DNA of 64,000 bases, from assembly GCF_003933735.1 (NCBI RefSeq), contig NZ_RSED01000011.1:1-64000 (forward strand), given 5' to 3'. The notes below the pieces were generated by a model that saw only the letters and a list, made by a program, of their open reading frames with translations, was not told the DNA's origin and made no database searches. Both the position numbers and the translations under genes were made by a program. Numbering within the stretch: position 1 is the stretch's first letter; each line of letters starts with the position of its first letter. Positions 1 through 8,493 of the stretch are shown here, one piece after another. The stretch is from Aquabacterium soli (GTDB taxonomy: Bacteria; Pseudomonadota; Gammaproteobacteria; Burkholderiales; Burkholderiaceae_C).

Positions 1-186
1 CCATGCATACAGGTTCTCACCTGCCCCCCTGAAATCAAGGTGCATTCCGCCCCCCTCCAGACCACTCAATGGGCTCGTGAGTTATCCACAAAAACTGGGG
101 ACAACTTACCGCATGGAAGTGCGATGCTTACCTGCCCAAAGACGAAACCTCGGGCTGCTCCATTTTTGAGCAACGCTGTCCGTGGC
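1..186. other. left-edge non-coding DNA with C-rich repeats and a DnaA-box-like 9-mer
   Basis: No convincing gene is visible here. The segment holds C-rich tracts near 22-30 and 50-57 and a third, related ACCTGCCC near 130. The 9-mer TTATCCACA at 82-90 equals the consensus DnaA box. Repeats of this kind occur near ends of some IS21-type elements and near replication regions, but there is too little sequence to decide, and a single 9-mer can occur by chance. Confidence 0.25.
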
Positions 187-1080
187 TCAACGCGCCCAGC
201 CCAGATCACGAAGCACGAACCCCAGAGCCTCGATGGCAAAGGCACCATCAGCGTCCGTGACATCGCGGGTGCCCAGGCGCTGTTGCTCATTGGACTTACC
301 CCTGGGGTGGAGCTTGCAGACCACATCTGCCGCCGCACGAAACAGCTTTGATTCCGGTGGCAGCTTCGCAATCAGCGCGCCAAGGTCTTTTTCAATGACC
401 TTCGCATCCTCACCAGCGTCCAGATGAAGGTGCGCGGACAAGATCACGCCCATTGCATCCCGGCACAGATCCACCACCGTGATGCCGCTGGATCGGTGAG
501 CCCCGTCCACCACCTTGATGACGGCGGCGCTTACGCGCTCTCGCGCTGCCGACGGAATGGCATCCAAGACGAGATCCGGCAGAAAGCCGAGGTTCGAGCG
601 TGCACGCATCGTGACCAGGTCTTCATCATTGCCTGCACGCTCCACCGACACGATGTTCCAGACGGTGACGGCCGAGCCGGCCCCCAGCACCACCAGCGTG
701 CGTGGCGTGGTCACCAAGCGTTGGCTCACATTGCCCATCGGGCTGAATGAGATCAAGGATTTTTTGAACCGGCCATCTGGCTCCTGACGACCAATGTCTT
801 CAGCAACAACCGGGTGCTTGTGAACGCGCCAGTCGTCAGGCTGAGAACGCCCTGCTACCTCGTAGAACCTGCCACGCCGAATCCGGCTGACAGGGTCAAA
901 GTAGTCTTCACGGAACACGCACGACGCATCCCGCAAGGCACCACTGGCAGGCACACGGCGCCAGTCTGCTTCGGCCTGGACAAACGTGGCGACAGACACC
1001 ACAGGTGCAGGCGAGACGCCATGCCCGTAGTTGGAAAGGCCTTCATACATCAGCCAGGTATTGGGATCGAATGCAATCAT
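187..1080 (-). CDS. unknown protein at the 3' end of the type I R-M operon
   Basis: This gene encodes about 297 residues and I do not recognise the family. The ATG at 1080 lies 17 bases after the hsdR stop; a longer reading from 1128 would overlap hsdR. There is no signal peptide or membrane segment. The N-terminal half is rich in aromatic and charged residues (it begins MIAFDPNTW). The C-terminal half is predicted to be mostly helical, with alternating leucine- and aspartate-rich stretches. The gene continues the hsdM-DUF1016-hsdS-hsdR run on the same strand with no visible promoter or terminator in between, so it is probably co-transcribed. By position it could be a regulator, an accessory defence protein or a passenger gene. 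Only its reality as a gene is reasonably supported. Confidence 0.6.
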   Translation of the reverse strand: MIAFDPNTWLMYEGLSNYGHGVSPAPVVSVATFVQAEADWRRVPASGALRDASCVFREDYFDPVSRIRRGRFYEVAGRSQPDDWRVHKHPVVAEDIGRQEPDGRFKKSLISFSPMGNVSQRLVTTPRTLVVLGAGSAVTVWNIVSVERAGNDEDLVTMRARSNLGFLPDLVLDAIPSAARERVSAAVIKVVDGAHRSSGITVVDLCRDAMGVILSAHLHLDAGEDAKVIEKDLGALIAKLPPESKLFRAAADVVCKLHPRGKSNEQQRLGTRDVTDADGAFAIEALGFVLRDLGWAR

Positions 1081-1096
1081 GTGATGACAATGCCGC

Positions 1097-4054
1097 TTAG
1101 ACAGAAGGCCGGTCCATCCAGCCTCCACTGGAAATCAGCCGGGAGATGCTGGCGTCAAATGCGCGCTTGAAATCCGGGTCAGAGGCGTACTGTTTGTACA
1201 AATCCAGTTCCCGCCTGCGCTCCATGCTGATGGCCTGCTGGATGATCTTCTCCAGGGCCAACTGCCTGTTCTGTGCATCGGGGTTGTCTTCAACCTGGGC
1301 ACGGTAATCAACGTGCGCCACCACATGCTTGGCGATGTTGATGAACTTCACCCGTTGCTCTTCCGGAGTTGCTTCCCAGCCTGCAAAGTGGCGCTCGTTG
1401 AAGGTGCGCACAATGTCTTCCAACGGATCCTTATCGCCCTCCCCCATGTGCGCACCGCGCAGATTGGGGTTGGCTGGCTCTTGTTCAGCCTCGGATTCAT
1501 CCAGGCCGATCTTGACCTCCAGACGCGAGCGCTCCAGGCCGTAGGTCGACAGGTCCACGCTGTTGAGCAACTCGTCCAGCTTGTCCTGATCGGGGTCTTT
1601 GACCTTCAGCTTGGGGATGAGGAACTTCAAGAACCAGTGCAGCATCTCCCAGTTCACGTTGTTGAACGGCAAGATGGCCGCCACCTGGGCATAGATCTTC
1701 ACGAACTGCTTGGCCTTGATCTTGAAGTCGATGCGCTTTTCATCGTCAAGATCGGCATCAAACCGTGCCACCACCGCGTCAATGATGGGCGCCAGCTCCT
1801 CGGCCTGTGCGCTGGCAAAGAACTTCTCGTTGAAGCTCGTCACCTCACTCCAGTCGTAGATGCCAAAGGCATCAAGCGCATCCTTCAGGTCATGCAGCAC
1901 GTTCACGTCGGTGGGCTCGCTCAGCGACGTGGCGGTGTAGAACGGATCGAAGGCGGCCTTGATGTCGTCCACCGAGTTATAGAAGTCCAGCACAAAGGTG
2001 TCGCGCTTGTCGAGCTTCCAGTTGCAGCGATTGAGGCGAGACAGCGCCTGAACCGCCAGCACGCCCTGCAGCTTCTTGTCCACGTACATGGTGTGCAGCA
2101 TGGGCTCGTCAAAACCAGTCAGGTACTTGTTGGCCACCACCAGGATCTTGTAGTCATCCTTCTCGAACTCGTCGGGCAGGGCACGCACGGCGATGCCGTT
2201 GATGCTGTCTTCGGTGTACTTGACGCCGTCCACCGTCTTTTCGCCAGAGAACGCCACCAGCGCCTTGAACGGCGCGTTGGCTTCCTGCAAGGCGGTGCGG
2301 ATGGCGAAGAAATAACGAATGGCACACTCGATGTTGCGGGTGACCACCATGGCTTTGGCCTTGCCCTTGAGCTTCTTGGCCTGCCACACACTGCTCATGA
2401 AGTGATCGACCATGATGCGGGCCTTCACTTCGATGGTCTTGGGGCTGGCTTCGACAAATGCCTTGAGCTTCTTGTGGGCCTTGGCGGTATCGAACAGCGG
2501 ATTGCCTTCGACTGACTTCTGCACCTCGTAGTAGCTCTTGTACGTGGTGTACTTCTCCAGCACATCGAGGATGAATTTCTCCTCGATGGCCTGCTTCATT
2601 GAATACAGGTGGAAGGGGTAGAACTTGCCGTCGGCGCCTTGGCGGCCAAACTTTTCCAGCGTGGCAGGCTTGGGCGTGGCCGTGAACGCAAAGTAACTGG
2701 CGTTCTTGCTCATCTTGCGGCCCGCCATGGCAGCCAGGATCTTGTCCTGGATGTCCTCGGGCGCTTCGGCGTCTTCACCGCCAATGGCCTCGTTCAGGCT
2801 GTCGGCGCTCGTGCCGGATTGCGATGAGTGGGCCTCGTCAATGATCACCGCAAAGCGGCGGTCCGTCAGGGCCTCCATGCCTTCAACGATGCGCGGGAAC
2901 TTCTGCACCGTGGTGATGATGACCTTCTTGCCGGCCTCCAGGTTGTACTTCAGCTCCTGCCCGCTCTCGCAGTGGGCCACGATGTTCTTGGTCTCGGAGA
3001 ACAGCTTGATGTTGTCCTTGAGCTGGGTGTCGAGCACGCGCCGGTCTGTCACCACGACCACAGAATCAAACACATTGGCCGTGCCTGCCTGGTTGTACAA
3101 CTCCACCAACTGATACGCCAGCCAGGTGATGGAGTTGGACTTGCCCGAGCCCGCCGAGTGCTGGATCAGGTAGCTCAGGCCCACGCCGTTCTGCTGGGCG
3201 TCGGCCAAGATGCGGCGGACCACATCCAGCTGCTGATAACGCGGGAAGTACAGCGCCTTGCGCTCCTTGCCGGTCTTCTTGTCCTTCTCAACCGTGAACT
3301 TGGCGAACTGCTCAATGATGTTGCTCAGGCTGCGACGCGCCAGGATCTCTTCCCACAGGTAGGCTGTTTTATAGCCGTTCGGGTTGACCGGATTGCCCTT
3401 GCCGTGGTCCACGCCCTTGTTGAATGGCAGGAAGTTGCTGTCCTTGCCAGCCAGGCGGGTGCACATGTAGACCTCGTCCGGGTCTGCGGCCAAGTGCACC
3501 AGGCAGCGGCCGAACTCGAAGATCGGCTCATTGGGATCGCGCAGGTTGTACTGCTTGTAGATGGCGTTCCAGACCGTTTGCCCGGTCCAGGGGTTCTTGA
3601 GCTCGATGGTGGCGATGGCCAGGCCATTGACGAACAGCACCATGTCGATGGACTTGAGGCTGTCGGTCTCGCTGTAGTGCACCTGCCGGGTGACGCTGAA
3701 CACATTGGCCTCGTAGCGGGCCAGCACCTCGGGGTTGAGCTGGTTGTAGGGCTGGCGGTAGAGCAGATCGAAGTGGGCGTCGTCCACATCGAGCCCCTTC
3801 TTGAGCACGGCCAGCACGCTGTCTTTCTTGATCTTCTTGCTGAGCCGCTCCAGCACCAGGCGCTGCCAGTTGGGGCGGTCTTTGAGCTTGGCCACCTCCT
3901 GGGGTTGGGTGGATTCCAGAAACTCCCAGAACAGCTGGCGATCGACCGCGAAGGTCCGGTCAAAGTCAGCCGGGTTGCCAACGCGATAGCCATCCTTGAC
4001 CAGGGCTGTTTCGATGTGCGTTTCAAGCGCGGCTTCGTTGGTTTGACTGACCAT
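1097..4054 (-). CDS. hsdR: type I restriction enzyme, R (motor/nuclease) subunit
   Basis: This is the 985-residue restriction subunit of the HsdRMS complex. It translocates DNA with ATP and cuts unmethylated DNA at a distance. The N-terminal nuclease has the PD-(D/E)xK layout, with Asp at about 137 and ELK at 151-153. A superfamily 2 helicase follows: Walker A HSAGSGKS at about 299-306, DEAH at 406-409, then TATPKPATL, and QALSRLNR as a late helicase motif. The length is normal for HsdR and no frameshift is seen. The gene starts 7 bases after the hsdS stop and is the fourth gene of the leftward operon. It should be active, because all catalytic motifs are intact. Confidence 0.95.
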   Translation of the reverse strand: MVSQTNEAALETHIETALVKDGYRVGNPADFDRTFAVDRQLFWEFLESTQPQEVAKLKDRPNWQRLVLERLSKKIKKDSVLAVLKKGLDVDDAHFDLLYRQPYNQLNPEVLARYEANVFSVTRQVHYSETDSLKSIDMVLFVNGLAIATIELKNPWTGQTVWNAIYKQYNLRDPNEPIFEFGRCLVHLAADPDEVYMCTRLAGKDSNFLPFNKGVDHGKGNPVNPNGYKTAYLWEEILARRSLSNIIEQFAKFTVEKDKKTGKERKALYFPRYQQLDVVRRILADAQQNGVGLSYLIQHSAGSGKSNSITWLAYQLVELYNQAGTANVFDSVVVVTDRRVLDTQLKDNIKLFSETKNIVAHCESGQELKYNLEAGKKVIITTVQKFPRIVEGMEALTDRRFAVIIDEAHSSQSGTSADSLNEAIGGEDAEAPEDIQDKILAAMAGRKMSKNASYFAFTATPKPATLEKFGRQGADGKFYPFHLYSMKQAIEEKFILDVLEKYTTYKSYYEVQKSVEGNPLFDTAKAHKKLKAFVEASPKTIEVKARIMVDHFMSSVWQAKKLKGKAKAMVVTRNIECAIRYFFAIRTALQEANAPFKALVAFSGEKTVDGVKYTEDSINGIAVRALPDEFEKDDYKILVVANKYLTGFDEPMLHTMYVDKKLQGVLAVQALSRLNRCNWKLDKRDTFVLDFYNSVDDIKAAFDPFYTATSLSEPTDVNVLHDLKDALDAFGIYDWSEVTSFNEKFFASAQAEELAPIIDAVVARFDADLDDEKRIDFKIKAKQFVKIYAQVAAILPFNNVNWEMLHWFLKFLIPKLKVKDPDQDKLDELLNSVDLSTYGLERSRLEVKIGLDESEAEQEPANPNLRGAHMGEGDKDPLEDIVRTFNERHFAGWEATPEEQRVKFINIAKHVVAHVDYRAQVEDNPDAQNRQLALEKIIQQAISMERRRELDLYKQYASDPDFKRAFDASISRLISSGGWMDRPSV

Positions 4055-4061
4055 GGTTCCC

Positions 4062-5369
4062 CTAAACTTTAATTTTTCCGCTGATTGTTTCGGCGATCAA
4101 AACGTTCTTCATTTCCTTCAGCGCTGCAATTTCTTTATTGATCCCTGCGATCAACCCTGCAAATCTAACCTTCACGTCATGGCAATGCGCCAAGATGGCA
4201 TCCTGCTCTTGCAGAGGAGGAACCAGCAATGGCAGGTTGCCAAGCTTAGTCTTGTTGGTTGAAGCCAAATTGGTTGTCTTGTTTGCCGTGGTCGTGAAAT
4301 AGCGTCTGGCATACGGCACGCTGGTGATCAGACTGACGAATTCAGGTCGAACCTTGCAAAGCACACGCACGGCGAAGACATGATTCTGATGCAAGCAGTC
4401 TTCTATCTCCCCGTACCAGCAGTTTCCTCGGCCTAGCTTGTCAATGTCGCCGCCTTCGGTGACAAGAATGTCACCTGTACGCAGAAGATAGTTCTTTGCC
4501 TCTCGAACGGGCATGGTGATTTCGGTGACTTCCGAGAGATCGATATAGCCGTCCTGAACGTTCGCAACGCGCAGATATGGATACCGCTTGGCCCCTCGCA
4601 GCTGAGCGTAGTTTTTCCCCAGGGTCAATCCACTTTGGACCGCCGAGACATGCTTGAGCGGCACCGACTCCCAGTGCTGAGGGATGACCCCCAACCATTC
4701 GACATCACTGTCTCTCAACGCAACGTTTGGCTGAAGACCGCGAGTCACGGCCTGATTGATTTGAATACCGCGCTGTTCTGCAAGTAGTTCGATCAGGCGC
4801 TCTTTCTTGGCGATGGCCGCATCGACCTCAGCGGTCTTTTGATCAAGGAAAGCAACGATGCAATCTTGCTCGTCGAGTGGCGGAACCAACGTCGACAGCT
4901 GCTTGAATTCTTGCCAGTACAGGCGCTTGCGAAAGTCCGTTATGCCCTTGGATGCCCGGTTCATTTCGCCGATGAGCCAGTCCGTGCGGTACAGGTACTC
5001 AAAGTAGGCAGGGTTCAACGCAGCGGTCGGCGCGGCCACCACGTAGGCAGGGCTGACCAAGCCATCCGTGCGAACCGCCCCAATGGCGCCCTGCCAGGCA
5101 CGCATCATGTTGTACGCAACGTCGCCAGGGCGAACGCGTTTGTAGCTGGTGCGATCGGTCATGCGCGTTCTGGTGCGGGCGTTCTCTTCTTCGTTCTGCT
5201 CGTCGTCTGAAACACCCGTGTGCAGGGAAACTGACAGCACCGGTAGGCCATCCTCGCCAGCTTCTTGGCGCTCCCTGAAGAGGGCACGATTGGCCACGAC
5301 CTGCCAGTGAGATGGCACATCCGCCAACCAATCCAGGCTGCTGGGCTTGTACTGTTCGTACCGCCGCAT
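4062..5369 (-). CDS. hsdS: type I restriction-modification specificity subunit
   Basis: This 435-residue DNA-recognition subunit has two tandem target-recognition domains. Each half opens with a similar stretch: LADVPSHWQVV near 14-24 and LGVIPQHWESV near 225-235. Each closes with a PPLxEQD helix start: PPLDEQD, then PPLQEQD. These mark the two halves and the conserved coiled-coil spacers. I chose the ATG at 5369 (MRRYEQYKPSSLDWL) because its A is shared with the stop of the upstream gene (TGATG), giving translational coupling. A longer reading to 5474 lies inside that gene and has no homology-like content. The partners are hsdM and hsdR on the same transcript. Confidence 0.93.
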   Translation of the reverse strand: MRRYEQYKPSSLDWLADVPSHWQVVANRALFRERQEAGEDGLPVLSVSLHTGVSDDEQNEEENARTRTRMTDRTSYKRVRPGDVAYNMMRAWQGAIGAVRTDGLVSPAYVVAAPTAALNPAYFEYLYRTDWLIGEMNRASKGITDFRKRLYWQEFKQLSTLVPPLDEQDCIVAFLDQKTAEVDAAIAKKERLIELLAEQRGIQINQAVTRGLQPNVALRDSDVEWLGVIPQHWESVPLKHVSAVQSGLTLGKNYAQLRGAKRYPYLRVANVQDGYIDLSEVTEITMPVREAKNYLLRTGDILVTEGGDIDKLGRGNCWYGEIEDCLHQNHVFAVRVLCKVRPEFVSLITSVPYARRYFTTTANKTTNLASTNKTKLGNLPLLVPPLQEQDAILAHCHDVKVRFAGLIAGINKEIAALKEMKNVLIAETISGKIKV

Positions 5370-5848
5370 CACTTGCCCGCCTTCTTGCTGGCGACAGGCA
5401 GGCTGCCATCTTGACCACCCGCCACGGCGCTCTCGGCATTGCGCAAACCCGTCAGGAACACATAGTGCGACCACGACAGTTCAGCCAGAAACCCCGAGGG
5501 GCTCGATTCGTCAGACGCTGTCTGACGAATTTCGGGATGGCGCTCCGCGTAGGCCTGGTAGAACAAACGGCAGTTCTTGAGGTTGGTGGCCGAGAAGCCG
5601 CGCCCAAAGCGGGCGGTCAACTCAGAGGCCAGTCCGTCCAGCAGGCTCTGGCCATAACCCGCCCTATCTTGCCCGCCCTGCAGTGCCTGCACAATCTCGC
5701 GCCCGATCAGCCAGTAGGCCAGCACCATCTCGCTGTTGACCGTGCGCGCGACGCGCTGGCGCGCATCTTCCAGGATGGTGACGACACGGCCCAGCAACTC
5801 GCCTGGCAAGGCCGCTGCCTGGGGCGCCACAACCTTGCGCGGGCTCAT
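5369..5848 (-). CDS. DUF1016 N-terminal-domain protein (YhcG-like, short form) inside the hsd operon
   Basis: This 159-residue protein resembles the N-terminal domain of the YhcG / DUF1016 family. The typical pattern is a helical region with VLAYWLIGREIVQ, followed by LTARFGRGFSATNLKNCRLFYQAY and the WSHYVFL segment. Full-length family members are about 340 residues and carry a C-terminal PD-(D/E)xK nuclease. Here that nuclease half is absent and a KKAGK tail ends the protein. The start overlaps the hsdM stop (ATGA) and the stop overlaps the hsdS start (TGATG), so it is firmly embedded in the operon. Its role is probably DNA binding or assembly with the R-M complex, but this is inferred from position and is not established. 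Confidence 0.8.
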   Translation of the reverse strand: MSPRKVVAPQAAALPGELLGRVVTILEDARQRVARTVNSEMVLAYWLIGREIVQALQGGQDRAGYGQSLLDGLASELTARFGRGFSATNLKNCRLFYQAYAERHPEIRQTASDESSPSGFLAELSWSHYVFLTGLRNAESAVAGGQDGSLPVASKKAGK

Positions 5849-8250
5849 GCCCCTGGCCCCACAAAAGCCACCAAGGCCTTGAGCAGGCCATCCGTCTCGG
5901 CTTCCAGGGCCAGGATTTCCTGGGTCACCGCTTCCAGGCTGCGCAATGGCTTGTGCTGGTAGAAGTATTTGTTGAAGCTGATTTCATAGCCGATGACCGT
6001 CTTGTCCAGCGCGATCCAGGCCTCGTCCACATGAGGGCGCACTTCCTTGATGAAGTAATCGTGGATGACGCCAGAGGCGGGCAGGCTGGCGTCCAGTGAG
6101 AGCGGCACGTTTTCGGTGTCGCGCAACTCGCTGTCAGGTTCGTACTCGATGTACTCGCCCGCCTTGGCCGCTTTCTTGACGCCCTTGGTTTCAGCGGCGG
6201 CCTGCACCTCTGCTGGCCAATAGCCATGGTCGGCCAGCTTGTCGGCCGTGGTTTTCAGTTCGGCCAACAAGTCCTTGAGCTTGGCTGCGGTGAGCTGGTG
6301 TCGCTTCTTGATCACCTTGGCTGCGCGCGGGTCTCGCCAGCTCACGGCGTTCAGGATCTGCTTGCGCTCGTTCGCAGCAAGCTTGAGGCCCAAAGCTTTG
6401 ATGGCATCGTCCACCAGGGCTTCGAACACATTGAAATCAAGGTGCTCCGCACTGCCGATCACCCCAGCCAATTGCTGAGCGGCTTGCATGATGGATCGCT
6501 GCGCCAGCCAAGTGGTCTCAGACAACAGCTCTTTGCGGCTCTTGGGCGAAAGGGTGATTTCTTCGCGCTCAAGGTGGTTCTCAATGGCCTCGGCATGGGC
6601 CTTCAGGCCGGTATAGACCTCTTCGCCATACTTGCCGTGCACCCATTCCATGATCTCCTGCATGCCCGGCGTGTAGCGCAAGGTGGCCATGCGCTCGGGT
6701 GTGAACTGGGCTGCCAACCGCAATGGGCGCTCCACCGTGACTTTGTAATAGCCGAAGTCCCGGTTGTGGAAGACCTTCGAGATGCCATCCGCCGGCATGG
6801 TCAGGTACAACTGGGTGATCTGCTCAATGTGCTCGTCGGTGAACTCGCAGTTCTTCTCTCCCAGGTTCTTGCGCAGTTTCTGGAACAGGTTGGACGCGTC
6901 GATCAACTGCACCTTGCCCTGGCGCTTGGCAGGCTTGTTGTTCGTGAGCAGCCACACGTAGGTGGTGATGCCGGTGTTATAGAACAGGTTGTTGGGCAGC
7001 TGGATGATGGCTTCGAGGTAATCGTGCTCGATCAGGTGGCGGCGGATGTTGCTCTCGCCACTGCCTGCATCACCGGTGAACAGGGCCGAGCCGTTGTGGA
7101 CCGATGCAATGCGCGAGCCGGCAAACCGCACAGGGCTGTCGGCACGACGCTTCATCTTGTCCACCATCTCCATCAGAAACAGCAACTGCCCATCTGAGGA
7201 GCGAGGGATGGCCGGGTAAAAATCAAAGCGCTCGCCCGTGTAGTCGGACAGGTTGACCTGGAAGCGGTGGTCAATGACTTCCTTGCCTTCAACAATGCTC
7301 TTCTGGTCGCTCTTCCATGACTTGCCGTAGGGCGGGTTCGTCAACATGAAGTCGAAGCGCTTGCCAGAGAAATCGTTGGTGGCCAGCGTCGAGCCAAAGC
7401 GGATGTTCTCGGGGTCGTTGCCCTTGATCATCATGTCGGACTTGCAGATGGCATAGGTCTCGGGGTTGACCTCCTTGCCGTACAAGAAGACGCCCACCTT
7501 GGCCTTGATCTCGCCTTCAGGGTCGGTCACGAAGTCCTGGGACTCGGTCAACATGCCACCGCTGCCGCAAGCGGGGTCGTAAATGGTCAGCGGGTTGGGA
7601 AGCTGATCCTTGACGGGGATGAACACCAGGTTCGTCATCAGCTTGATGACCTCACGCGGCGTGAAGTGTTCACCGGCCTCTTCGTTGTTCTCTTCGTTGA
7701 ACTTGCGGATCAACTCTTCGAACACGTAGCCCATGCCCAGGTTGGACAAGCCAGGCTGTGTGCGGCCATCCGGGCCCTTGCGATCATCCGGGCTGAGGTT
7801 GATTTCTTCGGAGACGAATTTTTCGATGACGTCGTGGAGCACGTCGGACTGCGCCATCTTGCGGATCTGGTTGCGCAGGTCGAACTTGTCGACGATTTCC
7901 TTCACGTTGTCCGAAAACCCGTCGAGATAATTCTTGAGGTTGGCTTCCAGTTGCGTGGGGTTGCCCAGCAGGCTCTTGAGCGTGAACTTGGACGTGTTGT
8001 AGAAGACGTAGCCAGACGCATCGCGCAGGCCGTGCGGGTCCAGATCAGCCATCGCCGCGTCTTCTTGCTGGAACCGCACTTCTTCGAGCACACCCGCCTT
8101 GCTCGGCTCAAGCAAGCAGTCCAGGCGGCGGAGAACGAACATAGGCAGGATCACGTCACGGTATTTGCCCCGTACAAAAACGTCGCGCAAGCAGTCATCT
8201 GCAATGGACCAGATGAACGAGACGATCTTGTTATGTGCTGCGTGATCCAT
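5845..8250 (-). CDS. hsdM: type I restriction-modification N6-adenine methyltransferase subunit
   Basis: This 801-residue modification subunit protects host DNA by N6-adenine methylation and is required for the restriction complex. An N-terminal helical HsdM domain comes first. The methylase core follows, with the SAM motif DPACGSGG at about 225-232 and the catalytic NPPYG at about 305-309. It is longer than the classical 500-residue HsdM because of a long C-terminal extension that ends in a helical, charged region. I chose the ATG at 8250 (MDHAAHNKIVSF), which begins the conserved domain and has AGGT a few bases upstream. The reading up to 8412 adds a non-conserved leader. It is the first gene of the leftward operon, divergent from the CBASS genes. 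Confidence 0.93.
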   Translation of the reverse strand: MDHAAHNKIVSFIWSIADDCLRDVFVRGKYRDVILPMFVLRRLDCLLEPSKAGVLEEVRFQQEDAAMADLDPHGLRDASGYVFYNTSKFTLKSLLGNPTQLEANLKNYLDGFSDNVKEIVDKFDLRNQIRKMAQSDVLHDVIEKFVSEEINLSPDDRKGPDGRTQPGLSNLGMGYVFEELIRKFNEENNEEAGEHFTPREVIKLMTNLVFIPVKDQLPNPLTIYDPACGSGGMLTESQDFVTDPEGEIKAKVGVFLYGKEVNPETYAICKSDMMIKGNDPENIRFGSTLATNDFSGKRFDFMLTNPPYGKSWKSDQKSIVEGKEVIDHRFQVNLSDYTGERFDFYPAIPRSSDGQLLFLMEMVDKMKRRADSPVRFAGSRIASVHNGSALFTGDAGSGESNIRRHLIEHDYLEAIIQLPNNLFYNTGITTYVWLLTNNKPAKRQGKVQLIDASNLFQKLRKNLGEKNCEFTDEHIEQITQLYLTMPADGISKVFHNRDFGYYKVTVERPLRLAAQFTPERMATLRYTPGMQEIMEWVHGKYGEEVYTGLKAHAEAIENHLEREEITLSPKSRKELLSETTWLAQRSIMQAAQQLAGVIGSAEHLDFNVFEALVDDAIKALGLKLAANERKQILNAVSWRDPRAAKVIKKRHQLTAAKLKDLLAELKTTADKLADHGYWPAEVQAAAETKGVKKAAKAGEYIEYEPDSELRDTENVPLSLDASLPASGVIHDYFIKEVRPHVDEAWIALDKTVIGYEISFNKYFYQHKPLRSLEAVTQEILALEAETDGLLKALVAFVGPGA

Positions 8251-8426
8251 AAATACCTGGGAAATCGGGGGAAATCGCGATGGGCATGATTTTCCACCGA
8301 GCCAAGGCTCGATTGGATCACTGAATGTCTGGGGCTTGCGCCATACAGCAACGCCCAACTGCTCGGAATCGCTGGACGAGAGCCCCGGAGACTTGACACT
8401 GTATAAATCCACATGGAAAATGTGAT

Positions 8427-8448
8427 AAAACGCTACCTGTAGTGTTTT
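8427..8448. promoter_or_regulatory. 22-bp palindrome between hsdM and capV (putative operator)
   Basis: The arms AAAACGCTAC (8427-8436) and GTAGTGTTTT (8439-8448) pair at 9 of 10 positions around a CT centre. The site sits in the only non-coding stretch between the divergent R-M and CBASS operons, near a TTGACA (8393-8398) and a TATAAA (8402-8407). A regulator could act on one or both operons from here. No obvious regulator gene is encoded within either operon. Confidence 0.45.
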
Positions 8449-8493
8449 TTACCCCACCCAGACACTAAATAGCGCCTGCCACAAGTACACCTC

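Noticed and set aside
1313..2515. 400-codon plus-strand ORF inside hsdR
   Set aside because: Antisense shadow of a conserved helicase gene; repetitive Val/Leu/His/Gln composition and no ribosome-binding site.
2828..4072. 414-codon plus-strand ORF inside hsdR
   Set aside because: Antisense shadow; no domain and no translation signal.
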